Counted from the first letter of the stretch, positions 1-8,307 are shown. The stretch: 51,107 nucleotides of DNA from Galbitalea sp036266835 (GCA_036266835.1 DATAXD010000072.1:1-51107), one strand, 5' to 3'. Notes: generated from the sequence alone by a model not told the origin. A program made the numbers and translations.

Positions 1-278
1 ACCAGGATGCCTCGGGCTCTTGCCCCGCTTCGCATCCGGTGCAGATCCCGCAGATTGTGATGCATGTCGCATATCCGACGTCGAGCGCGGCGGATCTGAC
101 GCTGTCGACGGGACCGATTCAAGTGGGGCCAACTGTCACCGGTCACGCGGACTTCATGATGGGCTGGACCCAGGTGCACATGGATGCGGATGTCGCCGCC
201 TGCATCGACACCCAGACCCGCTGCGGCCGCACCTCGGGTCCGGATGCTGCACCGCGGGGTGGCAGGCAGCGACTCTAG
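1..278 (+). CDS. DUF1996 domain protein, 3' end only
   Basis: Open frame entering from outside the window (codons from base 3) and ending at TAG 276-278; about 91 codons remain. The fragment carries CPASHPVQIPQ and, further on, GHADFMMGW followed by a cysteine pair (CIDTQTRC). Spaced this way, these resemble the C-terminal end of DUF1996, a domain of unknown function found in exported proteins of actinomycetes and fungi. An internal GTG at 39 could start a 79-residue product, but the CPASHP motif lies upstream of it, so a truncated larger gene is more likely. The signal peptide and main domain lie outside the window and cannot be checked. Confidence 0.6.
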   Translation, partial: QDASGSCPASHPVQIPQIVMHVAYPTSSAADLTLSTGPIQVGPTVTGHADFMMGWTQVHMDADVAACIDTQTRCGRTSGPDAAPRGGRQRL

Positions 279-321
279 GAGCTGGCTCACCGGTCGCCGA
301 CGACTAGGTTCCCGTCGCGAG

Positions 322-1734
322 TCAGGCCGCGGCGATCGCCAGCCGGCTACGGCTCGCGGGCTGCCACTTGTCGTGATTGGGGTCGTCGATTTCGGCGAAG
401 TTGAAGCGTCGCCGAATCCATGGCATGCCATCGATCATCGTGAGTTCGAATGCCCCCTGATGCAGGGCATGGTGATGCATGGGGCAGAGAAGGACCCCGT
501 TATCTATGTCTGTGGGGCCGCCTCGAGAGAAGAACACGACGTGGTGCGCGTGACACGCGGCCGCTCGTTGCCTGCATCCTTTCGCGATGCAGCGGTCGCC
601 GTCTCGAGCAATCATCGCCCTTCGCTGGCTTTGGGTGAAGCACCTCAGCACGGAGCTTTCAAAAAGCGGTTCACCCTTACTGCCGGTCGTCAGGACGGTG
701 AATCCAGAGTCGCAGGCGATTTCGGCGACCACACTCGCGGGGATGACTTCGTCGATGCCTTCGAGAATTCCGTATCCGCGGCCCGACTGCAGATCGGATA
801 GCTGGATGACCGCAGTTACGCCCCCGATCGTTCGGAGATTTGCCGGCCCGTGCTGCGTCGCGCGAAGGCCGGCGGTAAGGACGCCCTCGAGGATGTCGGC
901 TCGCCGCTGCTCGATGCTCCGCGGGTCAACGATGCGCTCGATGGACTCGCCGTTCTCGACCTCCGAGACCGTGGTCGCACGCGCCAGATCTTCGTCGCTG
1001 ATGAATCGCGGGCCAGCGCTCGGATCCATGGACTCGAGAAGGGCGGCGTCGAGCACGGCGGACAGCGTTGGACCGGCGTGGATGGTGTAGGTCTTGATGC
1101 CATTCCGCTCACGCCCCACACGAGCGCCGCGTCGGGCGATGGTCTCTTCGTAGCGCGGCTCGATTCCACTGGGGTCGAGCGCGTCGCGCCAGTGTCGTCC
1201 CGCGTCTGCCACCAGGTCTGCGCTCTCGCGAGTGGCGATCTCGACAAGTGACTTCTCGGCGGCCTCCATGTTGTGGACCGTTGCATCCGACCCGGACGCG
1301 GCCTGCTTGAGGTTGACAATGATCGCATGGGCAGCGTCCAGGCCAATCTCTCCGGCAATCAGCGCCGAAGCTACGACAGGCCGTTCTGCCGGAAGCAACT
1401 CGCCAAGGAGCGACCGAGGTGTGCGCACCGCTTGACCGATTCGAACCCGTCGTGCTACCTCCGCTGAGGAGACACCGGTTACCTGTTCGATGAAGTTGTT
1501 GGGCTTGCGCTCGTGATACTGGCTCGAGAGCCCGTCGGTGCCGAGTTCATAGCGAGATCGTTCAACGACTTCCGCTGCCGTGAATACGCGCGCCGCGTCC
1601 GCGAAACGGCCCGCTGACTCTTCGGCCGCGAGTAGAGCCACCAGATCGGAGTTGCTCAGCGCAGTTCGATCGACGCGCGCGAGTTCGCCGAGCAGGTCGG
1701 TAGCTCGCCTCGCAACGTCGAGAACTTCGGTCAT
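322..1734 (-). CDS. DUF222 / HNH endonuclease signature protein (13E12 family)
   Basis: A 470-residue protein. The N-terminal two thirds is alanine- and arginine-rich helical sequence typical of DUF222, including a VARRVRIGQAV segment near residue 95. The C-terminus has an HNH motif: paired cysteines at CIAKGC, then CHAHHVVFFSRGGPTDIDN and LLCPMHHHALH, giving the zinc and metal-binding histidines. These proteins are abundant, multicopy and often repeat-associated in actinobacteria (REP13E12-like in mycobacteria). A nuclease role is inferred from the HNH motif; the biological function is not established. It is a single-gene unit with no obvious partner, followed downstream on the same strand only by the short gap before the DUF1996 gene. 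Confidence 0.88.
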   Translation of the reverse strand: MTEVLDVARRATDLLGELARVDRTALSNSDLVALLAAEESAGRFADAARVFTAAEVVERSRYELGTDGLSSQYHERKPNNFIEQVTGVSSAEVARRVRIGQAVRTPRSLLGELLPAERPVVASALIAGEIGLDAAHAIIVNLKQAASGSDATVHNMEAAEKSLVEIATRESADLVADAGRHWRDALDPSGIEPRYEETIARRGARVGRERNGIKTYTIHAGPTLSAVLDAALLESMDPSAGPRFISDEDLARATTVSEVENGESIERIVDPRSIEQRRADILEGVLTAGLRATQHGPANLRTIGGVTAVIQLSDLQSGRGYGILEGIDEVIPASVVAEIACDSGFTVLTTGSKGEPLFESSVLRCFTQSQRRAMIARDGDRCIAKGCRQRAAACHAHHVVFFSRGGPTDIDNGVLLCPMHHHALHQGAFELTMIDGMPWIRRRFNFAEIDDPNHDKWQPASRSRLAIAAA

Positions 1735-1845
1735 GAGTCAACCTTGGCGGATGGCACTGACATTCGAGATGTGCTGATCAGAACCTGTTTAAACTACTTT
1801 TCGGAGACAGCCTGTGGAGGAGTAGACAACGTAGCGTCCGGATTT

Positions 1846-1913
1846 TCGAGTAGCGCGGCGATAGACCTCCCGATAGTCGAGTAGCGCCGTGCAGCGACGC
1901 GTATCGAGACGAC
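1846..1913 (-). repeat. Degenerate copy of the dispersed GTCTCGATACGCG palindrome
   Basis: Read on the minus strand, 1913-1876 contains GTCTCGATACGCG, a short spacer, then GGCGCTACTCGAC. A further half element, TCGAGTAGCGC, lies at 1846. The same element occurs at 8308, 10922 and 28243 on the plus strand. It fills most of the 186-bp gap between the DUF222 gene and the acyltransferase; nothing else is evident there. Confidence 0.6.
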
Positions 1914-1920
1914 ACCCGCA

Positions 1921-2697
1921 CTAAGCGCCGTCCTCGCGACCACTCTTCCCGCGCTTTGCCGCCCGCTTCGCCTCGCGCCGTGCAACCACGGCGGCATCAA
2001 GCTCGGCGGCCTCCTCGGGCGTCGGGGCCGTGCCGCCGAGCGCCCGCGGTTGCCACCACTGGCCGGCGCCGTCATCCGGATAGTCCTTCTGCAGGCTCGC
2101 GACCAGTTGCTGTAACTCCGCGCGCAGCTTCGCGGAGACGGCATGCCGTTCGCCAACCAGCGAGAGCGGCGGTCCGAACGCGATGCTCACGGGAATATTG
2201 AACCGCTCCCGAAACCGCACCTTGTGTTCGCGGGTGAGCAGTCGCTGGCCGCCCCAGATCGCGACGGGGATGAGGGGAACATCCGCTTCGGCCGCCAACC
2301 GCACCGCGCCCGTTTTGAGGGCTCGCACAGTGAAGGATGCGTCGACGCCAGCCTCCGGGAAGACGCCGACGAGCGAGCCGGAGCGGAGCGCATCCACGGC
2401 CGCGGAATACGCTGCCGCGCCCGCTCGATGATCGACCGGGATCTGCCCAAGCCGTCTCAGAATTCCGCCGACGATCGGATTGCGAAACGCGCCAGCAGTG
2501 GCAAGAAACAGAACGCGTCGCCGGTCGGCACGCCAGATGCTCCAGGCGACGAGGGCGAACTCGAGGTATCCGAAGTGCGTGACCGCGAGAACTGCGCCGC
2601 CATCCGCCGGTATGTTCGCCTCGCCGAAGCCCGTCCGGCGCACCCGGAAAAACCTGCCGAGCGAGTGGCACACGAACATCGCGAGGCGGTAGAGCAT
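1921..2697 (-). CDS. Lysophospholipid (1-acylglycerol-3-phosphate) acyltransferase family protein
   Basis: A 258-residue PlsC-like protein predicted to transfer an acyl chain to a lysophospholipid at the cytoplasmic membrane. Motif I is THFGYLEF (residues 40-47), so the catalytic pair is H41 and E46 (HX4E) instead of the usual HX4D. Motif III is present as VFPEAGVDAS, and motif IV as VPLIPVAIWG. The tail after about residue 225 is a lysine/arginine-rich extension ending in GREDGA. A TACGCT hexamer lies 5 nt before the ATG, suggesting a leaderless or near-leaderless transcript. Divergent from the NTF2-like gene at 2753. Family confident, substrate unknown. Confidence 0.85.
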   Translation of the reverse strand: MLYRLAMFVCHSLGRFFRVRRTGFGEANIPADGGAVLAVTHFGYLEFALVAWSIWRADRRRVLFLATAGAFRNPIVGGILRRLGQIPVDHRAGAAAYSAAVDALRSGSLVGVFPEAGVDASFTVRALKTGAVRLAAEADVPLIPVAIWGGQRLLTREHKVRFRERFNIPVSIAFGPPLSLVGERHAVSAKLRAELQQLVASLQKDYPDDGAGQWWQPRALGGTAPTPEEAAELDAAVVARREAKRAAKRGKSGREDGA

Positions 2698-2752
2698 GGT
2701 TCAGCGTACGGCGAGCGTTCGCTGCGTCGGTGGCAATTGGTAGACACAGTGC

Positions 2753-3127
2753 ATGAGTGAGGCGCAGAGCAACGCTGTGAACGACTGGATGGCGGACTAT
2801 CGCAAGGCCTGGGAGTCGAATGACCCGTCCGAGATCGGCGCGCTGTTCACGGATGACGCGCTCTACTACAGTGAGCCGTTCATCGAGCCATCCCGCGGTC
2901 GCGAGGCGATTATCGCGGAGTGGCTGAAGCGGCAGGATGCGCCGGGCGGCTTCACGTTCACCTGGCATCCGCTCGCGATCGCCAATGACATCGCCTTCGT
3001 GCAGGGCGAGACCGACTACGGCGATGTGAAGTACAGCAACCTCTGGGTCATCCGTCTCAGTCCGGATGGTCGCGCGACGGAATTCACGGAGTGGTGGATG
3101 GACCAGTCGAAGCCGTCGGGCGGATAG
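2753..3127 (+). CDS. Nuclear transport factor 2 / SnoaL-like family protein
   Basis: A 124-residue single-domain protein of the NTF2-like fold: an N-terminal helix (WMADYRKAWESND), the ALFTDDALYYSEPF strand-turn typical of SnoaL-like members, then GREAIIAEWLKRQ, and C-terminal beta strands ending in FTEWWMDQ. The fold is used by small isomerases, hydrolases and ligand-binding proteins, so no reaction can be assigned from sequence. Complete with its own start, divergent from the acyltransferase and convergent with the VapBC pair. Confidence 0.75.
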   Translation: MSEAQSNAVNDWMADYRKAWESNDPSEIGALFTDDALYYSEPFIEPSRGREAIIAEWLKRQDAPGGFTFTWHPLAIANDIAFVQGETDYGDVKYSNLWVIRLSPDGRATEFTEWWMDQSKPSGG

Positions 3128-3139
3128 CGTTCCGCCGGA

Positions 3140-3532
3140 CTATGCCGGAGAGTGCACGCGCAATCCGGCAGCTTCCGCTGCCTCACTCAGCCGTCGATCG
3201 TAGGTGAGTACGACATCCGCGTTCATTCTCAGCGCGGCCGTGATGTGGAGAGCATCGAGACTGCCGAGGTTTCGCCCTGGGATGATGCCAGCCTCGGTAA
3301 ACATGGAGCGCTCGAGGTCAAATACGTCGACGCGATCGAGCAGCGCGGTCACCGAGGCCTGGGCGATGCCCTCGCGGAAAGCGGCTCGACGAAGTTCGGT
3401 TTCCAACAGCGAACTCGACGCCAGTCCGTCGCCCTTGGCGACCAGTTCGTTGAGGTACCTCGTCACAGCTTCAGCTTCGGGTTCCCGGGTGAGGAGTTTC
3501 GCGGCAGCCGACGCCTCGAGGTAGGCGATCAC
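3140..3532 (-). CDS. vapC: PIN-domain toxin (VapC family)
   Basis: A 130-residue PIN-domain ribonuclease, the toxin of a type II toxin-antitoxin pair. Acidic site residues by position: E6 (MIAYLEASAAAKLL), E44 (SSLLETELRRA), D93 (LGSLDALHI) and D112 (LTYDRRL). The first acidic residue is normally Asp (YLDTSA), so E6 is a conservative but unusual change that may reduce metal affinity. The start overlaps the antitoxin stop by 4 nt, implying translational coupling. Expected to cleave RNA when the antitoxin is degraded; the target is unknown. Confidence 0.88.
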   Translation of the reverse strand: MIAYLEASAAAKLLTREPEAEAVTRYLNELVAKGDGLASSSLLETELRRAAFREGIAQASVTALLDRVDVFDLERSMFTEAGIIPGRNLGSLDALHITAALRMNADVVLTYDRRLSEAAEAAGLRVHSPA

Positions 3533-3783
3533 TTTTCCCCGCGCAGGTAGTCCAGGGTTTCCTGTATCGGATGGTCAAGTTCGATGCTTGGGATTTCTTC
3601 GAACCCACCAATGATTCGCGCTCGTTTGACTTTCAGCCCCGATCCGGGCAACACGTCTGCTGGCGAAAGCACGGCAACTACCTCTCCGTTGTTCGAAATA
3701 TGGAATGTTTCGCCCGACCTTACTTGGCGGAGTATCTCGCTGCTGTTGTTGCGGAGCTCCCTGTGGGCAATGACTTTCGGCAT
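3529..3783 (-). CDS. vapB: Phd/YefM-type antitoxin (VapB role)
   Basis: An 84-residue antitoxin, first gene of the pair. The N-terminal half, MPKVIAHRELRNNSSEILRQ followed by VRSGETFHISNNGEVVAVLSP, is the Phd/YefM DNA-binding fold. The C-terminal half (about residues 50-84) is the toxin-wrapping tail. A GGAGG Shine-Dalgarno lies about 9 nt before the ATG. A perfect tandem 9-bp repeat just upstream is a plausible autoregulatory operator. Confidence 0.88.
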   Translation of the reverse strand: MPKVIAHRELRNNSSEILRQVRSGETFHISNNGEVVAVLSPADVLPGSGLKVKRARIIGGFEEIPSIELDHPIQETLDYLRGEK

Positions 3784-3796
3784 GTGGATAACCTCC

Positions 3797-3814
3797 GTAG
3801 CAATCGTAGCAATC
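3797..3814 (-). promoter_or_regulatory. Tandem 9-bp repeat, candidate antitoxin operator
   Basis: GTAGCAATC is repeated perfectly head to tail at 3797-3805 and 3806-3814. On the minus strand it overlaps a TAGATT -10-like hexamer (3816-3811) about 25-30 nt before the antitoxin ATG. Position and repetition suggest an antitoxin binding site; not otherwise proven. Confidence 0.4.
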
Positions 3815-3910
3815 TATCGAGATCGCAGGCGCTCGAACTCGACCACCTGTCCCCGTCTTGGGGCTGCCGCACACTGAACCGAGTTCTCTATCGTGACCGG
3901 TGGGGGATAG

Positions 3911-4756
3911 ATGACGATCACGGAACCACACGGGGGAGTCGAGCTAACGCTCACTGCGCGCGCCGCCGGCTATGCGGCCATCCAGCACTGCCTGGAGCTG
4001 CAGAGCGAGATCGCACCGCTAAGCAGCTTCGAGCGCTTCTTCGGCGCGAGCCCGCTCGCGATGAACGCGCGCAGCTGGTACCTCGGTGCTCTCGGAGAGA
4101 TCCTCGTCGCGGAAAAGTTGGAGCGGCTCGGCCCCGCCTGGCGCGTCATCAACGCGGTGCCGGTCGGCTCCGGAGGCTCGGACATCGATCATGTCGTCGT
4201 TGGGCCTGCGGGCGTCTTTACGCTCAACACGAAGGCGCACGCAAATAAGAAGGTGTGGGCTGCAGGACGCGCGCTTCGCATCAATGGCTTTCAGCAGGAC
4301 TACGTTCGCAACTCGCAGTTCGAGGCGGCACGAGCATCCAAGCTTCTGACGACTGCCGTCGGTCGCCCAATCGAGGTGACACCGCTGATCGTCCTGGTCG
4401 GAGTTTCCGAGGTCAGCTACGGATGGCGCCGACCAGTGGTGGACGTCGTGACTTCGCGCGGAATCGTCCGTAACCTCCGGCGCCGTCGCAAGATCCTGTC
4501 CACGGATGCCGTCGCCGAAATAGCGGATGTCGCGAGCCGTCGTGGCACCTGGCACCGCGATGCCGTCGTTCTGGATGACACCCAGCGACTCGTGCAGCGC
4601 TTCGAGCGCCTGCGGCGCGAGGTGGATGCTGCTGCGCGGCGGCGGAGGGCACGGTCGGTGGCGGGGAAACTGGCACTTCTCGGCGCCAGCGTTTGGATAT
4701 GCGCGGAATTGCTCAACATGGTGTCGGTCGCGCTCGCAGGTGGTGTCCTGCGCTAG
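3911..4756 (+). CDS. NERD (nuclease-related) domain membrane protein
   Basis: A 281-residue protein. Residues about 55-125 form the NERD domain: GALGEILVAEKLERLG, then WRVINAVPVG, then SDIDHVVVGPAGVFTLNTKAH. This gives the acidic and lysine residues expected of the PD-(D/E)XK-like fold (E, D, then NTK). A basic stretch (AARRRRARS) is followed by one hydrophobic segment near the C-terminus (LALLGASVWICAELL), so it is probably membrane-anchored. A G-rich Shine-Dalgarno (GGTGGGGGAT) precedes the ATG. Function of NERD proteins is poorly known; nucleic-acid processing is inferred. It is convergent with the SIR2-HerA cassette but has the composition of native genes. Confidence 0.8.
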   Translation: MTITEPHGGVELTLTARAAGYAAIQHCLELQSEIAPLSSFERFFGASPLAMNARSWYLGALGEILVAEKLERLGPAWRVINAVPVGSGGSDIDHVVVGPAGVFTLNTKAHANKKVWAAGRALRINGFQQDYVRNSQFEAARASKLLTTAVGRPIEVTPLIVLVGVSEVSYGWRRPVVDVVTSRGIVRNLRRRRKILSTDAVAEIADVASRRGTWHRDAVVLDDTQRLVQRFERLRREVDAAARRRRARSVAGKLALLGASVWICAELLNMVSVALAGGVLR

Positions 4757-4787
4757 CGGGCCTGCGCCGAACGCCGCAATAGGTTAC

Positions 4788-6683
4788 TCAGCTGGCAGTA
4801 CCCCAAGCGCGAGTTGGACGCATGGTTTCGCTTATCGGCCGGAGGTTGACTGGAAGAAGTTCGATGCTCGTCACGAGTGGCCGCTCCACCATCAATCCTG
4901 TAACTACACAGGTTCCGGTCGCGAGCAAGGGAATCTGCTCAAACGAAACTCGGTCGAGGTAAGGAACGAGCCGCTCAATGGCATCGATGTCCCGAACGTT
5001 GACAAGCCGGTGCAAGAAGAAATTCTGCAACTGAGACATGATTGTCGGTGAAATATCGAAGGGGCGTTGGCTTGAAACAAAGACAAATGCACCGAATTTT
5101 CGACCTTCTTTGATGAGATTCTCGAACACTGACAACCGATAGTCACGCCACTGATCGCTTTCGTTTCCGGACTGTGTTGAGAGGACGTTGTGAGCCTCGT
5201 CGATGACGACTGCCAAATAGTCACCGGAATCCTTCCCAACAGTTTTCTGCCGGTCATATGCGTACTTGACCAGGAGAACACTAACTACTCGCTGCATTTC
5301 GGAAGAGAGTTGTTTGAGTGAAACGATCGTAAATGGGGTCGCATCGATTGAATCGTCGGTGAATTCGAGCACCGTGTCTATGTCCGGAATCCGAGTCTCA
5401 AGCCGCTTCATCATCGGCGCGAGATAGTCCCTATTCGCGTAGCCTCTCGCAATCTCCAGGTGATACTGCATGACCAGACGGATTTGAAATCCTTGCACGG
5501 CAGTGAGTGCGTCGACGGGAAAGAGAACCGCGTCTAGCCCAGTCCTTAGTTGGGTCTCAAAGGCGGGCGTATTCGCCCAGACTGGCTGGCCATTGGTATT
5601 CAGATAGAACCCCTGGGTTGTTGTATTCAGAACCAAGTCGGATCGGAGAAACTCTAAGAAAGGGTCAAATTCGGATGGATCGATCACAAATTGGAAAGCC
5701 GATTGGAGGCTCTCGAGTAAGGCCATCGGACTGTTGCGCTCGATAGACGCGTTGTAGTCTCTGGTCATTTCGAGCAGTAAGTCGAGCACGGCTTGTCTCA
5801 TTTGCGGTTCAGACGATAACGCCTCCAACCACTTGCGCGTCCTAATTGCCCGCCGAATTAGCGGCGTCTGCGTCTTCGGGGTAGCTTCGAGCAGTACGGC
5901 CCAAAACTCTGCGTCGTCGAGCGCACTTAGTGGCAGGTTGACTCTGTTCTGTGGCGCATTCAAATCGCCCAACTCGGTATCGGACTTGAGCGAGGGATCG
6001 TCGACAATTGGTGTTCTTGCGTCCGTCGCGACGTATTCGCCGTTGAAGTCCAAAACAAGAAATCGCGCATGCCCCCTGAACTCATCCGAATTGCGGTATC
6101 GGCGTGCGACTTCCGCGAGGATCGAAGCCAGTGTGTTCGACTTCCCGCTTCCGGTGTTGCCGAAAATTCCAATGTGACTGGCTAGCAGACGATCCAGACT
6201 CACAATCAGGCGCTCATCTTCGTTCTCAACGAGCGAGCCGAGATCGATGGCGTCGTCGTCTGAGCCGACGAAGGCGAAGAGCGCCTCGGCGTCTGCTGGT
6301 GGAAGGAGGTACGCGACGTTCGAGATCAGCGGTAATTCTGCCGCGCCTCCGACGAAGTGACCCGCGAGGTCGAACTTTCCGATCACTTCAATCGACAAGA
6401 CCCGTCTTAGATCGCGACCAATACCTGTGCCGGCTTGTGGGTCACGGTTCTCGGTGATGAACTCACCGGCTACTCGACCCACTATCTCTATTGGCCCCCT
6501 AAGCATTCGAAGGTACGTACCAACACCGACGCCGCGTATGACCGACCCGCGGTAGGTGAAGTGGGTCGAGTTCTTCTGACCGTCAACTTGAACCTTCACA
6601 ATCCGGCCCGACACCTCGATGACCTGGCCGACCCTGAGAGTCTCCTCGACAGCGAGTTCTTCTGCGATGTCAAACGAGCTCAA
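4788..6683 (-). CDS. HerA-like ATPase of a SIR2-HerA defence cassette
   Basis: A 631-residue FtsK/HerA-superfamily ATPase. The N-terminal HAS-barrel-like beta domain (about 15-110) is followed by Walker A GNTGSGKS (175-182), a conserved FLVLDFNGEY (about 208-217), Walker B LAVVIDEAHN (490-499, D495/E496) and an SSQRP arginine-finger segment (537-541). The C-terminus has the usual HRL...DI and LPLLATGTC elements. HerA proteins form hexameric DNA translocases; paired with SIR2 they assemble a defence complex. The start codon overlaps the SIR2 stop by 4 nt (ATGA), so the two are one operon. The region is more A/T-rich than neighbours and almost lacks the GGATG pentamer, suggesting horizontal transfer. 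Confidence 0.92.
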   Translation of the reverse strand: MSSFDIAEELAVEETLRVGQVIEVSGRIVKVQVDGQKNSTHFTYRGSVIRGVGVGTYLRMLRGPIEIVGRVAGEFITENRDPQAGTGIGRDLRRVLSIEVIGKFDLAGHFVGGAAELPLISNVAYLLPPADAEALFAFVGSDDDAIDLGSLVENEDERLIVSLDRLLASHIGIFGNTGSGKSNTLASILAEVARRYRNSDEFRGHARFLVLDFNGEYVATDARTPIVDDPSLKSDTELGDLNAPQNRVNLPLSALDDAEFWAVLLEATPKTQTPLIRRAIRTRKWLEALSSEPQMRQAVLDLLLEMTRDYNASIERNSPMALLESLQSAFQFVIDPSEFDPFLEFLRSDLVLNTTTQGFYLNTNGQPVWANTPAFETQLRTGLDAVLFPVDALTAVQGFQIRLVMQYHLEIARGYANRDYLAPMMKRLETRIPDIDTVLEFTDDSIDATPFTIVSLKQLSSEMQRVVSVLLVKYAYDRQKTVGKDSGDYLAVVIDEAHNVLSTQSGNESDQWRDYRLSVFENLIKEGRKFGAFVFVSSQRPFDISPTIMSQLQNFFLHRLVNVRDIDAIERLVPYLDRVSFEQIPLLATGTCVVTGLMVERPLVTSIELLPVNLRPISETMRPTRAWGTAS

Positions 6684-7885
6684 CGCTTGGCCACCTGCGC
6701 TCGACGAGAAATGGCTGGCTCGAGTACGCGTTCAGTGAGCGTCAAGAGCGTCCACGGTAAGGATGAAAGGTTGCCAGCTGCATCGGCCACTTCGTCAGGC
6801 TCAATCACTATCACGTTTAGGTTTCGCCGATCGGGTGGCTCCAACAGTTCCTCGAGTCGAATCGCCGCAGGCGCGTCGTGCGCGAAGACAATCACCGTCA
6901 GCGTGGGATTCGAATCTGCTGCGCGAACCACGATCTCGCGAATATGCAAATCCTCAAATGAGAAGCCAATACACAAGAGGGTCGTGTTGGTCCGTTCAAG
7001 TTCATTTGAGAGCGATCGAAGCTGGTCGTAGTACGCACGCGTTAGGACAGTGGAGGCGTATTTCGCGGACGACGGGTTCACAATGGCCAATTCGTCGTAG
7101 GCGCTGCCGAACGGGGCGGTGTCAAATTTGACTGCGGCTTTCGTGCAGGCAGCCAATATGGATCGGTATGCCCGCCCGTTGAGCGTCTTGAAGCGTCCGA
7201 CCGGGTTGTCGGCGAGCGCGTCGCCGACTCGGCGCACGCCGTTCAGTGAACCATCGAAGGTAATTTCCGAGTTCGGACCGTCAGAAAGCGCCCACGTGAG
7301 CGATCCGTGTAGTTTGTGCACATCAACTGTTGGTGACTCGTTCGTCGTTTCAAAGTACTGAGAGCGGACATATCGAATTGAGCCGTAGTTGCCCATGCTG
7401 AATTTCGGGCTAAGGCGACCAGCAAATCCGTCTTCGTAGTCCATCCCAACTGCTTCCAGCGCGAGCTCAGTGAGTGGATCATAATTCGTCGTGAAAATCC
7501 GTGCGCGTCGACCTTCGGTCGCCGAGTCGCGGCGGTGGAGTAGCGCTTGGAGCGCTCTGAAAAAGCGAACGTAGGCGCCTCCGGTCGGGTCTTTCAAAAA
7601 CTTGCTGGGCACAAGGATCTTCAGAACTGGACCGATCGCGCTGCGGAAGAACTCGTGTTGAAGGAATCTGCGTGCCACGAGGTCATCGGCGGCGCCCGAC
7701 TCTTCGGCGATAGTGAGAAGCGTTTCGATTTGGCCCAGAGTGCCCAGCAACGGGCGCGACGCACCAGATCCGAGCAAGAAATTCAGGTTGGTGCTGGCGA
7801 TTCGCTCACCGAAATTGAGCTGCTTTGTTCCCCTAATCCTGTCTACCAACCTTTCGAACGTTATGTGGACAAAGCGTACTGTCAA
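6680..7885 (-). CDS. SIR2-family NADase of a SIR2-HerA defence cassette
   Basis: Predicted to hydrolyse NAD+ on phage infection as partner of the downstream HerA ATPase. Counting from a TTG start at 7885 (401 aa), the SIR2 core shows GSGAS (39-43), IFTTNYD (130-136, N134 and D136), VHKLHGSLTW with catalytic H193, and the C-terminal CIGFSFEDLHI. TTG 7885 is chosen because a G-rich Shine-Dalgarno (AGGGTGGGGGTGG) precedes it and the SIR2 homology starts soon after. Longer in-frame starts would run through the rpsO promoter and into rpsO antisense. First gene of the operon, divergent from rpsO. Family certain; the exact start is inferred. Confidence 0.9.
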   Translation of the reverse strand: MTVRFVHITFERLVDRIRGTKQLNFGERIASTNLNFLLGSGASRPLLGTLGQIETLLTIAEESGAADDLVARRFLQHEFFRSAIGPVLKILVPSKFLKDPTGGAYVRFFRALQALLHRRDSATEGRRARIFTTNYDPLTELALEAVGMDYEDGFAGRLSPKFSMGNYGSIRYVRSQYFETTNESPTVDVHKLHGSLTWALSDGPNSEITFDGSLNGVRRVGDALADNPVGRFKTLNGRAYRSILAACTKAAVKFDTAPFGSAYDELAIVNPSSAKYASTVLTRAYYDQLRSLSNELERTNTTLLCIGFSFEDLHIREIVVRAADSNPTLTVIVFAHDAPAAIRLEELLEPPDRRNLNVIVIEPDEVADAAGNLSSLPWTLLTLTERVLEPAISRRAQVAKR

Positions 7886-7933
7886 CGCACCACCCCCACC
7901 CTGGCGGACCCGGCAGCACTTCGGCAGACCTCT

Positions 7934-7941
7934 GCTAAACT
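7934..7941 (+). promoter_or_regulatory. Candidate rpsO promoter (extended -10)
   Basis: TGCTAAACT (7933-7941) is an extended -10 element, with no convincing -35. It would give a leader of roughly 85 nt ending in the strong GAGGAGAAAGG ribosome site of rpsO. The 147-bp gap 7886-8032 also has to hold the divergent SIR2 promoter. Confidence 0.4.
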
Positions 7942-8032
7942 CCCAAGGTTGCCGTCTAACGGCCGCGGATAAAGAGAGCCCGTTCATCCTGAACGCTGGC
8001 ACCGCGCAACGAGGAGAAAGGGGATCACTTCT

Positions 8033-8302
8033 ATGGCTCTTGAGCCTCAAGTCAAGAAGGCGATCATCGACGAGTACGCTACCCACCCAGGTGACACGGG
8101 ATCCCCCGAGGTCCAGGTCGCGATGCTCACGAGTCGTATCAAAGACCTGACCGAGCACCTCAAAGAGCACAAGCACGACCACCACTCACGTCGTGGGCTG
8201 CTTTTGCTGGTTGGTCAGCGTCGGCGCCTGCTGGGTTACCTGCAGGACATCGACATCGAGCGTTACCGCTCACTGATCGAGCGTCTCGGACTGCGCCGCT
8301 AA
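8033..8302 (+). CDS. rpsO: 30S ribosomal protein S15
   Basis: An 89-residue protein of normal family length. It binds 16S rRNA in the small-subunit platform. Diagnostic segments are DTGSPEVQVAMLTSRI, LTEHLKEHKHDHHSRRG and LLLLVGQRRRLLGYL, ending in IERLGLRR. The ATG is preceded by GGAGAAAGGGG. It is followed by a dispersed palindrome and then a strong terminator, so it is a single-gene transcript here. rpsO is normally close to pnp; in this window about 20 kb separates them. Confidence 0.98.
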   Translation: MALEPQVKKAIIDEYATHPGDTGSPEVQVAMLTSRIKDLTEHLKEHKHDHHSRRGLLLLVGQRRRLLGYLQDIDIERYRSLIERLGLRR

Positions 8303-8307
8303 GTCTC

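Noticed and set aside
7886..8185. Upstream extension of the SIR2 frame into and beyond the rpsO promoter
   Set aside because: It would run antisense through rpsO and its ribosome site; the TTG at 7885 has a G-rich ribosome site and begins the conserved part.
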